A stretch of DNA of 52,855 bases from Bacteroidales bacterium UBA4363 (lineage in GTDB: Bacteria; Bacteroidota; Bacteroidia; Bacteroidales; Paludibacteraceae): assembly GCA_002393965.1 (NCBI GenBank), contig DGSL01000028.1, forward strand, positions 31,419 through 84,273. The letters run 5' to 3'. The first letter of the stretch is position 1. Every line of letters starts with the position of its first letter. The position numbers and the translations under genes were made by a program. Positions 25,227-33,939 of this stretch are shown here, piece after piece. The notes under the pieces were generated by a model. It was not told the DNA's origin. It saw nothing but the letters and a program-made list of their open reading frames with translations, and ran no database searches.

Positions 25227-26498
25227 ATGCTTACCATTAAACAAATAACCGAAGACAAAGAGGGCATTATTCGTAAACTTTCTCGCAAACTATTTGACGG
25301 ACGGGAAGCCATTGAATCGGTAATCTCTCTCAACGACAAACGTAAGACAACGCAGACAAAACTGGACAACAATCTAGCCGAACTCAACAAAATCTCGAAA
25401 TCAATCGGTCTCCTCATGAAAGAGGGAAAGAAAGAAGAGGCCGAAGCCGCTCGACTCAAGGTGTCCGGAATGAAGGAGGAAAACAAATCCCTCGAACTGA
25501 CAATGAAGGAGGCAGAAGAGCAAATCCAAGCCATCCTTTATACCATCCCGAACATTCCTAACGACGACGTCCCTGACGGCAAATCTGCAGAAGATAATAT
25601 CGTCGAGAAAACAGGTGGCATCAAGGTGGAACTCGGCGACGACGCTCTACCTCATTGGGAACTTGCCAAGAAATACGACCTTATCGATTTTGATCTCGGA
25701 GTCAAAATAACCGGTGCAGGCTTCCCCGTCTACAAAGGGAAGGGTGCACGACTCCAACGTGCGCTCATTGACTTCTTCCTTGACGAGGCAACTAAAGCAG
25801 GCTACACCGAAATCATGCCGCCGACTGTCGTCAATGCAGCTTCCGGATTCGGCACTGGACAACTTCCCGACAAAGAAGGACAGATGTACCATTGCGAAGT
25901 GGACGACCTTTACCTCATCCCTACTGCAGAAGTGCCCGTGACCAATATCTATCGCGATGTCATCCTCGACAAGAAGGATCTTCCTATTAAAAACTGCGCA
26001 TATACGGAGTGCTTCCGACGCGAGGCCGGTTCCTACGGCAAGGATGTTCGAGGTCTCAATCGACTCCACGAGTTTTCTAAAGTCGAACTGGTCCGCATCG
26101 ATACACCCGATCACTCCTACGAGTCTCTGAAGGAGATGCTCGATCACGTCGAAGGTCTGGTTCAAAAACTCGAACTGCCCTACCGCATCCTTCGTCTCTG
26201 CGGCGGCGACATGAGTTTCACATCTTCTATCTGCTTCGACTTCGAGGTCTACTCCGAAGCACAGAAACGTTGGCTAGAAGTTAGCTCGGTCAGCAATTTT
26301 GAATCCTATCAGGCTAACCGCCTTCACTGCCGATTCCGCGACGAGAATAAGAAAATTCAACTCTGCCACACCCTCAACGGCAGCGCATTGGCCCTCCCAC
26401 GTATCGTTGCCGCTCTGCTCGAAAATAACCAGACGCCTGATGGCATCCGTATTCCAGTAGCTCTGCAGCCGTACACGCGCTTCGATATGATCAAATGA
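25227..26498 (+). CDS. serS: seryl-tRNA synthetase
   Basis: Class II aminoacyl-tRNA synthetase charging tRNA-Ser. The N-terminal ~110 residues form the long antiparallel coiled-coil arm that grips the tRNA variable loop (KTTQTKLDNNLAELNKISK, KKEEAEAARLKVSGMKEEN). Class II motif 2 is CAYTECFRREAGSYGKDVRG (~254-273), and motif 3 is LNGSALALPRIVAALLENNQ (~386-405). Length 423 aa is normal. The ORF ends within a tandem 8-bp repeat (ATGATCAA) that also supplies the stop codon. Monocistronic with its own promoter and terminator. Confidence 0.98.
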   Translation: MLTIKQITEDKEGIIRKLSRKLFDGREAIESVISLNDKRKTTQTKLDNNLAELNKISKSIGLLMKEGKKEEAEAARLKVSGMKEENKSLELTMKEAEEQIQAILYTIPNIPNDDVPDGKSAEDNIVEKTGGIKVELGDDALPHWELAKKYDLIDFDLGVKITGAGFPVYKGKGARLQRALIDFFLDEATKAGYTEIMPPTVVNAASGFGTGQLPDKEGQMYHCEVDDLYLIPTAEVPVTNIYRDVILDKKDLPIKNCAYTECFRREAGSYGKDVRGLNRLHEFSKVELVRIDTPDHSYESLKEMLDHVEGLVQKLELPYRILRLCGGDMSFTSSICFDFEVYSEAQKRWLEVSSVSNFESYQANRLHCRFRDENKKIQLCHTLNGSALALPRIVAALLENNQTPDGIRIPVALQPYTRFDMIK

Positions 26499-26510
26499 TC
26501 AAATGATCTA
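26487..26510. repeat. three tandem 8-bp units across the serS stop codon
   Basis: ATGATCAA, ATGATCAA and ATGATCTA follow one another. The serS TGA lies in the second unit. Gain or loss of a unit would leave the protein end unchanged, because the stop is regenerated. Confidence 0.7.
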
Positions 26511-26522
26511 AATTTCTTACCA

Positions 26523-26562
26523 AAAAGGAAAGCCAGAACAGTTGAGTTCTGGCTTTCCTTTT
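26523..26562. terminator. bidirectional terminator between serS and the Ig-FGE surface protein gene
   Basis: AAAAGGAAAGCCAGAAC pairs perfectly with GTTCTGGCTTTCCTTTT (17 bp) around a 6-nt loop. A-rich and T-rich flanks allow function on both strands. Confidence 0.9.
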
Positions 26563-26605
26563 ATGTTGTCCTTACACCATCCATTGGGTGGCAAACCGGC
26601 CTTGC

Positions 26606-29600
26606 TTACTCATTCAAATCACTCTGCGATTTAGTGATGCCGTCCAATACAAGTCGGAATCCATAGTGAGTCACACTGATCGATGAATGGGAAGTCGCCT
26701 TGCGGGCCGAAACACGACATTCTGTTGCAGACGAACTGCTGTTTCCTCCTCGCAACACCTTGTTGCCGTTCTGGTTTCCATTCGTTCCCTTTGCTACGCC
26801 AATAGGATTGGTCTGTGATGTTGAACTGTAATTACCATACCAGTCGTAGCACCATTCGGACACGTTTCCAGACATGTCATAGAGTCCTGATTCGTTGGCT
26901 GCCTTTCCTGCAACTGGCCAGTGTGCCTTACGTCCAGAGGAAGTACTGTTGTCTGTATAGTATGCCACATCGTTCAGATTATTTCCTCCGGAATAGGTAT
27001 ATCCTGCCGAATTTTTCCCGCCTCGTGCAGCATACTCCCACTCTGCCTCTGTCGGGAGGGTGAATTGTTTGTCCGCAGCCAACTGTCCAGAAGTATGCAG
27101 GGATGCATTCAAGGCTGGCAGAAATTCATTAACGATTCTGTCATAGTTCACGTTATAGACTGGATAAGCGTCGCCCATACCATAATTGGCATTCCATTTC
27201 GGCTTGTTGGTCTCTCCCAATACAGCCACCCATAGCGCCTGCGTTACTTCAGTCTGACCCATTTCAAAATCGGATACAGTCACACTGTGTATCGGACTCT
27301 CTTCCAACGGAATGCCCGTTCCCGATGAACCCATCTGGAAGGTTCCTCCTTCAATTTCTACTGTTTTGAACGACACACTGCCCACCGTGTAGGTTTTCGT
27401 CTTGACCGTAGGAGTTTTCGCTTTGACCGTAATTGTACCCGATACGGTCGTCTCCAGGTTGCTCGTCTTTGCCGTCACACTGATCGGATAGTTCATAATG
27501 GACGATGGCGTACCCGTGATCGTATAGGTCTTATAGTCCGCGGAAGTCTCTGCCGAAAGTCCAGCATCAGCCAGTCCCGTTGCACTCCAAATGGCAGAGA
27601 CGTCAGAGGAGATGACAATCGTCGAAATCGCATCGCCCTTCTCGACCGTCTGATTCAGGTTCGATGTTGTTTCACCTCCAGTTTTTATCGTCAGCACCGG
27701 AGCTCCTATGACCTTTATGGTTCCTTGGATCACGTTTTGCGATGACATGCCGTTCTCCTTTCCTACAGCCGATACCGTGAAGTTGAATATTCCCGATACC
27801 GTCGGCTTGCCCTGTATGGTCATAACCGTCTCAGACGTGGACGACTGGAGTCCCTGAACACCTACCGGCAAACCGGTGACGGTCATGGTGGCAGGTATGT
27901 CAGAACGGATGTTGATGTTCTCTATGCTGCTGCCTGCCGTTACAGTCTGATTCAGCAACTCGGCTGCCGGTGGCTGCTCGCCGATCGGCTCGACAGACAG
28001 GACCGGACCGGTAGCGTTGGCTACGGTGATCTTTCCCGACAACTGCGCCGTACGACCGTCCGTCGTCTCGGCATGGACGGTATAGTTAATGACTCCCGTT
28101 GCAGCTGGCGTACCGCTGATCGAGGATGTATTATCAATGTTCGGATCTCCGATTGTAATGCCAGATATGTTGTTGTCCTGACTGATGTATAGCAATGCAC
28201 TCGACTCACTGGCCGTGAAGGTGATTGTCGTAAGGATCTCTCCTACACCGACCGTCTGGGTCGCACTGCCTCCCGTAACTATGATGGTCAGAGGAAGAAG
28301 CGGCTCCGTAACCGTCAACGTCGACACCGATGCCGTCGAGGTCTTGCCGTTCTTCGTCGCAGTCACACTGATGCTGCTCACGCCCGTCGCAGTCGCTGTA
28401 CCGCTTACCGTCAGGGTCTTGCCGTCGTTCGTCGATGAAAGACCCGACGGCAGCGTCGATACTTCGAAGCTTACATCCGACGAGTCTGACGTGAATACAA
28501 TCGGTGTAATCGGCGTACCCGACGTGACGCTCTGCGTCGATGGGGTCACCGTGACTACCGGTGCCGCCAGTGCCATTACCGTAATTGTGCCCGTCAAGAC
28601 GTTCGACGTCTTGCCGTTCTTCGTCGCAGAGAGGCTGACATTGTGGACTCCAACTGATGACGGCACTCCGCTCAACGTGAACGTATGCGATGCCGTCACT
28701 GGACTGATGCTGATGCCCGACGGGAGACCCGTCGCGGTCAGAGTCACGAGCGAGTCACTCTCGATAACCACATTGCTTATTGCATTGGTCTCCTTCACCG
28801 TCTGCGTCAAGCTGCCGGACGCAATGCTCAACACTGGAGCCACCACAGGCTTCGCCGTAACCGTCAACGTCGACACCGATGCCGTCGAGGTCTTGCCGTT
28901 CTTCGTCGCAGTCACACTGATGCTGCTCACGCCCGTCGCAGTCGCTGTACCGCTCACCGTCAAGGTCTTGCCGTCGTTCGTCGATGAAAGACCCGACGGC
29001 AGTGTCGATACTTCGAAGCTTACATCCGACGAGTCTGACGTGAATACAATCGGTGTAATCGGCGTGCCCGACGTGACGCTCTGCGTCGACGGGGTCACCG
29101 TGACTACCGGTGCCTGCGGCTCAAAAACAACTATGGTACCCGTGATTGGAATGGAAGTTAATCCATTCTTCGTAGCGGTGATGGAATAGACGTAGTTACC
29201 TGGAAAGAGCGGTGTTCCGGACAACGAGAAGCGGTTTCCTCCTTGTTCGGTAAGGATAATTCCAGTCGGCAGACCCGTTGCCTCTATCTCTGTGTGCGAT
29301 AAAACGGAATCAGAGATAAACGTGACAACTGGCATGGTCCTGTTGACAATGACCGAGACGTCGGACGACGTTTCAAACGTCAGCACTGGAGCCGCTTTCG
29401 GTTTGAGTACTTCGATATTGACTGTTACAGGAGTCGACGTCAACCCGTCAGCCTCGGCTGTAACATCAAAAGTGTATGTTCCCGTCTGTGAAATGTTTCC
29501 TGTTATGGTAAGCGTCTTTCCCGATACTGACTGTGAAAGTCCGGATGGCAAGTTCGTAATCGCAAATTCAGCATCTATGTCCGAGGTAATGCTGATGCTT

Positions 29601-30928
29601 CGGATGGCAGAACCGGCCTCGATGGTCTGCGTCACATTGCTTGATGTTAATACCGGAGCCTGGTCCGTCTTTACAAGTACTGACACTGGCAGAGCATCGG
29701 ACGACTGAAGACCGGCATTGGCCACTACGGAAAATGAGTTGTATCCAATCGTCGTCGGCCTTCCGTTGAAATATAGTGTATTACCCGTCTGCGTCATGGT
29801 GATGCCGTCCGGCAGGGTGGCAGGATCTATTGTCCAACTTTCCGCATCTGCGTTTGTCGACCAGACGGAGATTTCTTGAATGGCATCTCCCAATGTAATG
29901 GTCTGTATCGTATTCCGTCCCTTCAAAACTGGTACGGATGCTTCGCCCGGTGCTACCGTGAGAGTTATTGTAAGAGGATCGGATACAAGGCTTCCTCTCG
30001 TTGCCGTCACGTCAATAGAGTATGTTCCGGCTGTCACCGGCGCTCCACTGATGAATATTTTGTCTCCTTCTGTTTGCGCCGTGAGACCATCCGGCAATTC
30101 CGAAGGTGTCAAATCAAAGACAACATCCGACCCGTCTGCCGTGATGACAACCGGCACAATATCTTCGCCAACCTTGACACCCTGCGTAAGATTTAAACCC
30201 GAAAGGGTCGGAATGACAACCGGAGTCGGTGGATCTACTGGTTCGGTGTCGTCTCCTTTCTTCGATAACGTTAGGCACAAGTCCGAAAAGAGCGTCGTGG
30301 TAGCACTCCCCCGGGCTATCCAAAGGTATGACGTAGGCGAGGTTGGAGTCAGGTCGATGATCTCACCAGAAGTGACAAGCGACGAGACCGCAACAGACTG
30401 CGGCTCCTGATCAGGCGCATATTTTACAAAAATGTGGTCGTGCGTTCCTTCTTGATAACGGTTCATGCGAACACGCACGGATGCAGCTCGGATCAATGTA
30501 TCCGGATGCGCAGTTAGGTCAATGGCAAACCAGTTGGTGTTGGTACCGAATGCCATGCCGTCATCCGACCAACTGAGAGCTACCGTGACACCATCCGACT
30601 TATACGGATTACAGGTTACGTCTGTCGTAAGAAGAGGAGATTGAATACCACCGTTGCATCGGTCCGGCATCTCCCCGAGCTCGAGGTTTACACACTGTAC
30701 AATCGGAAGTTGAAGAACCGCAGGAGCCGCAAAGGTGATACTGTCTACCTGACGACGCAGGACCGCTTTTTGGTTGCGGTATAGCAAGATGTCTCGCTCT
30801 CCAGAGAAGGTGACGCTGTCAGCAGAACTCTCCGCAGTGGGCGTGCCGCAATTCCAGGTCCACATCTCCGTCTGTGCAAAAGACAAAGCAAACAAAGGAA
30901 AAATAAGCAGGACAAGAATCTTTCTCAT
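26606..30928 (-). CDS. large secreted protein: ten Ig-like (He_PIG-type) repeats plus C-terminal FGE/SUMF1 domain
   Basis: Signal peptide MRKILVLLIFPLFALSFAQ, then ~200 residues of unassigned N-terminal region that includes a VDSITF-type motif. About ten ~90-residue modules follow (~residues 240-1170), each patterned as APVLT...TQTV..G..I..I.F.SD...GLPSGL....G.TLT.SGTP...G.Y...VTATKNG.TS, matching the putative-Ig He_PIG pattern. Residues ~1175-1430 form a formylglycine-generating-enzyme-like domain (GGTFQMGSSGTGIPLEESP, TEAEWEYAARGG, GNVSEWCYDW, KVLRGGNSSSS, HYGFRLVLD). The paired catalytic cysteines of true FGE are not visible, so this domain is more likely structural or binding. Repeats 5 and 7 are identical in protein. 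It lies 57 nt behind a T9SS-sorted protein gene. A surface adhesin or scaffold role is inferred. Confidence 0.85.
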   Translation of the reverse strand: MRKILVLLIFPLFALSFAQTEMWTWNCGTPTAESSADSVTFSGERDILLYRNQKAVLRRQVDSITFAAPAVLQLPIVQCVNLELGEMPDRCNGGIQSPLLTTDVTCNPYKSDGVTVALSWSDDGMAFGTNTNWFAIDLTAHPDTLIRAASVRVRMNRYQEGTHDHIFVKYAPDQEPQSVAVSSLVTSGEIIDLTPTSPTSYLWIARGSATTTLFSDLCLTLSKKGDDTEPVDPPTPVVIPTLSGLNLTQGVKVGEDIVPVVITADGSDVVFDLTPSELPDGLTAQTEGDKIFISGAPVTAGTYSIDVTATRGSLVSDPLTITLTVAPGEASVPVLKGRNTIQTITLGDAIQEISVWSTNADAESWTIDPATLPDGITMTQTGNTLYFNGRPTTIGYNSFSVVANAGLQSSDALPVSVLVKTDQAPVLTSSNVTQTIEAGSAIRSISITSDIDAEFAITNLPSGLSQSVSGKTLTITGNISQTGTYTFDVTAEADGLTSTPVTVNIEVLKPKAAPVLTFETSSDVSVIVNRTMPVVTFISDSVLSHTEIEATGLPTGIILTEQGGNRFSLSGTPLFPGNYVYSITATKNGLTSIPITGTIVVFEPQAPVVTVTPSTQSVTSGTPITPIVFTSDSSDVSFEVSTLPSGLSSTNDGKTLTVSGTATATGVSSISVTATKNGKTSTASVSTLTVTAKPVVAPVLSIASGSLTQTVKETNAISNVVIESDSLVTLTATGLPSGISISPVTASHTFTLSGVPSSVGVHNVSLSATKNGKTSNVLTGTITVMALAAPVVTVTPSTQSVTSGTPITPIVFTSDSSDVSFEVSTLPSGLSSTNDGKTLTVSGTATATGVSSISVTATKNGKTSTASVSTLTVTEPLLPLTIIVTGGSATQTVGVGEILTTITFTASESSALLYISQDNNISGITIGDPNIDNTSSISGTPAATGVINYTVHAETTDGRTAQLSGKITVANATGPVLSVEPIGEQPPAAELLNQTVTAGSSIENINIRSDIPATMTVTGLPVGVQGLQSSTSETVMTIQGKPTVSGIFNFTVSAVGKENGMSSQNVIQGTIKVIGAPVLTIKTGGETTSNLNQTVEKGDAISTIVISSDVSAIWSATGLADAGLSAETSADYKTYTITGTPSSIMNYPISVTAKTSNLETTVSGTITVKAKTPTVKTKTYTVGSVSFKTVEIEGGTFQMGSSGTGIPLEESPIHSVTVSDFEMGQTEVTQALWVAVLGETNKPKWNANYGMGDAYPVYNVNYDRIVNEFLPALNASLHTSGQLAADKQFTLPTEAEWEYAARGGKNSAGYTYSGGNNLNDVAYYTDNSTSSGRKAHWPVAGKAANESGLYDMSGNVSEWCYDWYGNYSSTSQTNPIGVAKGTNGNQNGNKVLRGGNSSSSATECRVSARKATSHSSISVTHYGFRLVLDGITKSQSDLNE
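28306..28565 (-). repeat. Ig-module repeat copy A (260 bp)
   Basis: Near-identical to 28855-29114, with five differences seen by eye, all synonymous. It encodes part of repeat 7 of the Ig-FGE protein. Confidence 0.9.
28855..29114 (-). repeat. Ig-module repeat copy B (260 bp)
   Basis: Partner of 28306-28565, encoding repeat 5. The intervening module (repeat 6) is clearly divergent, so this is not a simple tandem duplication. Confidence 0.9.
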
Positions 30929-30985
30929 ATCATGAATGATAAATGAATACAGTTAAATTAAGGAGAGGATGGCTTCTGAGGTCTT

Positions 30986-31480
30986 TTATTCCTTTATAAA
31001 TTTGAACATACGGTTCTTCCCAACCTTGAGAAGATAGGTCCCATTCGCAAGCGACGATACGTCAACTGAAGTCCGTCCCACCTGCTCCGCACGAACGGAG
31101 AACAACTCTGCTCCCTGTAGGTTGAGAACTGACAGAGTTCCACCGTTGATGCCTTCTATGTTAAGGATCATCTTCACCGGATTGGGATAAACCCGAATTC
31201 GAGACGAAACCAACGATTGCTCGTCCGAAGTCGGAATCTTTTCCGTGAAGTCAAGATGTCCGACAAGTTCTCGAGACGTTGCCGATCGTAGGGAACTACC
31301 GTCTTTCCCGACTATTCTCATAACACCCGATTGTGTCAGGTCAATGCTTTGTACCATTGCCATATCATAAGCCTCCTCTTCCGAACCATCCTGCCATACG
31401 ATGCGGAGATCAGCAGAATAAGCGTGCGTAGAAAATAGCAATGAAGAAAGAAACAAAATCAAATAGCCTAGTCTTTTCAT
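30986..31480 (-). CDS. T9SS type A sorting-domain protein, small secreted
   Basis: Signal peptide MKRLGYLILFLSSLLFSTHAYS, then a short domain (ADLRIVWQDGSEEEAYDMAMVQSIDL) that resembles the VDSITF-type segment of the downstream Ig-FGE protein, and a C-terminal type A sorting domain: RVYPNPVKMILNIEG, LSVLNLQGAELF, VDVSSLANGTYLLKVGKNRMFKFIKE. Such domains direct export by the type IX secretion system and surface attachment. The start at 31480 is preferred because one promoter element (31507-31514) lies between it and the longer start at 31576. The Ig-FGE gene follows after 57 nt, so the two are likely one operon. With so little mature sequence beyond the sorting domain, its function is obscure. 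164 aa. Confidence 0.85.
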   Translation of the reverse strand: MKRLGYLILFLSSLLFSTHAYSADLRIVWQDGSEEEAYDMAMVQSIDLTQSGVMRIVGKDGSSLRSATSRELVGHLDFTEKIPTSDEQSLVSSRIRVYPNPVKMILNIEGINGGTLSVLNLQGAELFSVRAEQVGRTSVDVSSLANGTYLLKVGKNRMFKFIKE

Positions 31481-31506
31481 GTTTAATAATAATTGTTTTT
31501 TATTTA

Positions 31507-31514
31507 CAAAGATA
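31507..31514 (-). promoter_or_regulatory. -7 promoter element of the T9SS protein/Ig-FGE operon
   Basis: TATCTTTG read on the minus strand, 27 nt upstream of the ATG at 31480. Confidence 0.7.
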
Positions 31515-31556
31515 ATGATGCACATAATACATAACTCAATCTGCAATTCTGTCGTA

Positions 31557-31564
31557 CAAAGATA
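31557..31564 (-). promoter_or_regulatory. second -7 match upstream of the same operon
   Basis: TATCTTTG read on the minus strand, 50 bases further upstream and just past the LRR gene stop. It may be an alternative start, or chance. Confidence 0.4.
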
Positions 31565-31572
31565 GATAAATA

Positions 31573-32661
31573 TCAAGGACGTTGTAAAAAATACTTTCTT
31601 ACAATACGTCCTTTATTATCATTGTCTGATACGAGTATATAACTACCATTTTTACATATAACATCTGATATCCTGCCTCTGCCCAGGAAATTACCAGACG
31701 TATCATACACAATCCATACGCGTTCCTTATCTTCCATGTACGTTTCGTCAATAGGTGAAATCGTTATTTGTTCCAATAACTGTTTCCATCCTTCGGCTGT
31801 CTGATACAATTCCTCTGAGCTGCTACGTAGTATCACAGAAGTGGGAACTACTTCTGAAAATGTTGAAGATGAAGCTCTTGGTGGTGTCAATGCATAACAT
31901 GTAACATTCTTAAGATTAACGCATCCGGCAAAGGTTCCTGATCCTAATTCTACCAAGTTATTGGTTTCAAGCAAAACAGTCTCTATCGTTTGATTGTCTG
32001 CAAACAAGCCATCTGTCAAGGAAACTATCCAGCAATCCCGTTCTCGATATTTAATGACTGCCGGTATATATAATTCTGTTCTATTTGACTCTGTATCCTC
32101 AACTGCCTGTAAACGAAGCGCACCCCCACGTGTACACCCCAACACTTCACATTTCAAGTTTGTTATACTATCCTCCACAAACGGTGTTTCCCATATCATG
32201 TCGAAGTCCTTCCAATTCTTTTCTGCTGCATATTTCGTTTTACTGCCCTTTGGTACAATCAACAAAATATTGCCCAGTTCATATTTTAGCAGATCATCAA
32301 CCATTAGCTTGGGCGGTCGTTCCGAACGACTTTTAACCCATATCAGCCCTGTGCACTCTGTCATATTCAGCGTAGTAATTCCTTTAGGTAAGACAAGTCC
32401 CTGCAAACCATTTGTCGCATCAAATGTTTTTTCGTCTATTGCAGTGACTGGCAAACTATTACCTTCGACTAAAACACTATCTGGAATAGCAACAATTCCA
32501 GCGTATTTTTCACCATTTGCACGAGGAATCATCTTGGCACTCTCCCCTCCTATTTCATAATCTATACGGACGCCGTCTTCATTGTTAATTATAACCGATT
32601 TGGCGAAACATTCAGGTATAAAAAGGGTCAAGAAGAAAAGAACAAGTTGCCATCTATTCAT
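31573..32661 (-). CDS. BspA-like leucine-rich-repeat surface protein
   Basis: Signal peptide MNRWQLVLFFLTLFIPECFA. The body contains irregular LRR_5/BspA-type repeats (AIPDSVLVEGNSLPVTAIDEKTF, LQGLVLPKGITTLNMTECTG, IVSLTDGLFADNQTIETVLLETNNLVELGSGTFAGCVNLKNVTCYALTPP). The C-terminus (VYDTSGNFLGRG, NGSYILVSDNDNKGRIVRKYFLQ) resembles a degenerate T9SS type A sorting domain. The start at 32661 is chosen over in-frame starts at 32667 and 32694 because AGGAAAA lies 5-11 nt upstream and the signal peptide then begins cleanly. It precedes the T9SS-protein operon on the same strand. Such proteins are often adhesins or host-binding factors; that role is inferred. Confidence 0.82.
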   Translation of the reverse strand: MNRWQLVLFFLTLFIPECFAKSVIINNEDGVRIDYEIGGESAKMIPRANGEKYAGIVAIPDSVLVEGNSLPVTAIDEKTFDATNGLQGLVLPKGITTLNMTECTGLIWVKSRSERPPKLMVDDLLKYELGNILLIVPKGSKTKYAAEKNWKDFDMIWETPFVEDSITNLKCEVLGCTRGGALRLQAVEDTESNRTELYIPAVIKYRERDCWIVSLTDGLFADNQTIETVLLETNNLVELGSGTFAGCVNLKNVTCYALTPPRASSSTFSEVVPTSVILRSSSEELYQTAEGWKQLLEQITISPIDETYMEDKERVWIVYDTSGNFLGRGRISDVICKNGSYILVSDNDNKGRIVRKYFLQRP

Positions 32662-32785
32662 AACCATTTTCCTTTCTATTTTTCCGATTCTCAAAAATAA
32701 ATAAATCAGATGAGAATAAACGAATCACAAAGATGCTATAAAACACAATCTATGTTTTTCTACCCATAAAATATATCTTTTTTGT

Positions 32786-32793
32786 TATATTTG
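32786..32793 (+). promoter_or_regulatory. -7 promoter element of the agmatine deiminase operon
   Basis: TATATTTG, 30 nt before the ATG at 32824. Confidence 0.75.
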
Positions 32794-32823
32794 TAAAGTT
32801 GGGTTACTCATTAGTTTGTAAAG

Positions 32824-33915
32824 ATGTTCGATAAAAAACAGGACATATATCTCCCTGCCGAATGGGAAAAACAAAGCGGCGTACAACTGACATGGCCTCA
32901 TGAGAAAAGCGACTGGAGCAATGAAAACATGGAAGATGTAGTGAAGTGTTTCGCTTCTATTGCAGCTGAAATATCAAAGCGCGAACCGGTTTTAATTGTC
33001 TGTAACAACAAGGAGTTGACAAAAAAACAACTTCGAATGGATACGAACATAGATAACGTAATAATGGTACAAATTGAGAGTAATGATACTTGGGCTCGAG
33101 ATCATGCAGCCATATCTGTCTTATCCAAGGGGGAAAAAGTCTTGTTGGACTTTCGATTCAATGGGTGGGGAATGAAATTTGCTGCTGACAAGGATAATCT
33201 GATCAGCAGACGTCTGATGATGGAGGATGTTTTTGAAGAAGACGTAAACTTCATAACAAAACAAGATTTTGTCTTAGAAGGAGGTAGCATAGAGAGTGAT
33301 GGAAACGGGACTTTACTGACAACATCATCGTGTCTTCTATCAGAAAACCGAAACGAACATGTAGGACAGAATGGAATAATGGAAGAACTGATGAATGATT
33401 TTGGCCTCGATGAGTCCAGTGATATCTTGTGGATCAACAACGGAGCGATTGATGGTGATGATACCGATGGCCACATTGACACACTAGCACGATTAGCACC
33501 TGATAACACCATCGTATATGTACAGGAATTGAATGAGGAAGCTGAAGACTATTTCGACATGAAACTCATGGAAGATGAACTGCGGACTTTGAAAAACAAA
33601 GAGGGAAAACCATATCGATTAATTCCTTTGCCGACAGCAAAAGCATTGACTGATGACGGAAAAATTCTGTTGGATGCTCAAGGAGGTCCAGTGCCTGCAA
33701 CATACGCAAACTATTTGGTCATCAATGATGCCGTCCTTGTGCCAACGTATAACAACCCTATACTTGACAAACTTGCTTTAAAACAAATTGGTTCAGCCTA
33801 CAAAGACAGAGAAATCATTGCTATTGACTGTCGTATACTCACACGTCAGCATGGTTCGCTACACTGCGTAACAATGCAATATCCAGAAGGTTTTCTGCAA
33901 AAAAAACAAAAATAA
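32824..33915 (+). CDS. aguA: agmatine deiminase
   Basis: Converts agmatine to N-carbamoylputrescine and ammonia. PAD-superfamily (guanidino-group-modifying) features: YLPAEWEKQSGVQLTWPHE at the N-terminus, NDTWARDHAAISV (substrate-binding Asp and Arg), FVLEGGSIESDGNGTLLTTSSCLL, the histidine motif GDDTDGHIDTLARL and the catalytic cysteine in GSLHCVTMQYPEGF near the C-terminus. Length 363 aa is normal. The N-carbamoylputrescine amidase gene follows after 24 nt, so the two consecutive steps of putrescine synthesis form an operon. Arginine decarboxylase, the preceding step, is not in the window. Confidence 0.94.
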   Translation: MFDKKQDIYLPAEWEKQSGVQLTWPHEKSDWSNENMEDVVKCFASIAAEISKREPVLIVCNNKELTKKQLRMDTNIDNVIMVQIESNDTWARDHAAISVLSKGEKVLLDFRFNGWGMKFAADKDNLISRRLMMEDVFEEDVNFITKQDFVLEGGSIESDGNGTLLTTSSCLLSENRNEHVGQNGIMEELMNDFGLDESSDILWINNGAIDGDDTDGHIDTLARLAPDNTIVYVQELNEEAEDYFDMKLMEDELRTLKNKEGKPYRLIPLPTAKALTDDGKILLDAQGGPVPATYANYLVINDAVLVPTYNNPILDKLALKQIGSAYKDREIIAIDCRILTRQHGSLHCVTMQYPEGFLQKKQK

Positions 33916-33939
33916 GAGACTTATTTTATTATTACGGAT

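Noticed and set aside
28185..29189. 334-codon plus-strand frame with repeats
   Set aside because: Antisense to the Ig modules. Its length and internal repeat come from the duplicated modules.
31573..31600. Frameshift or broken gene at the LRR protein C-terminus
   Set aside because: The C-terminus ends in a plausible degenerate sorting-domain strand, so there is no need to invoke disruption.
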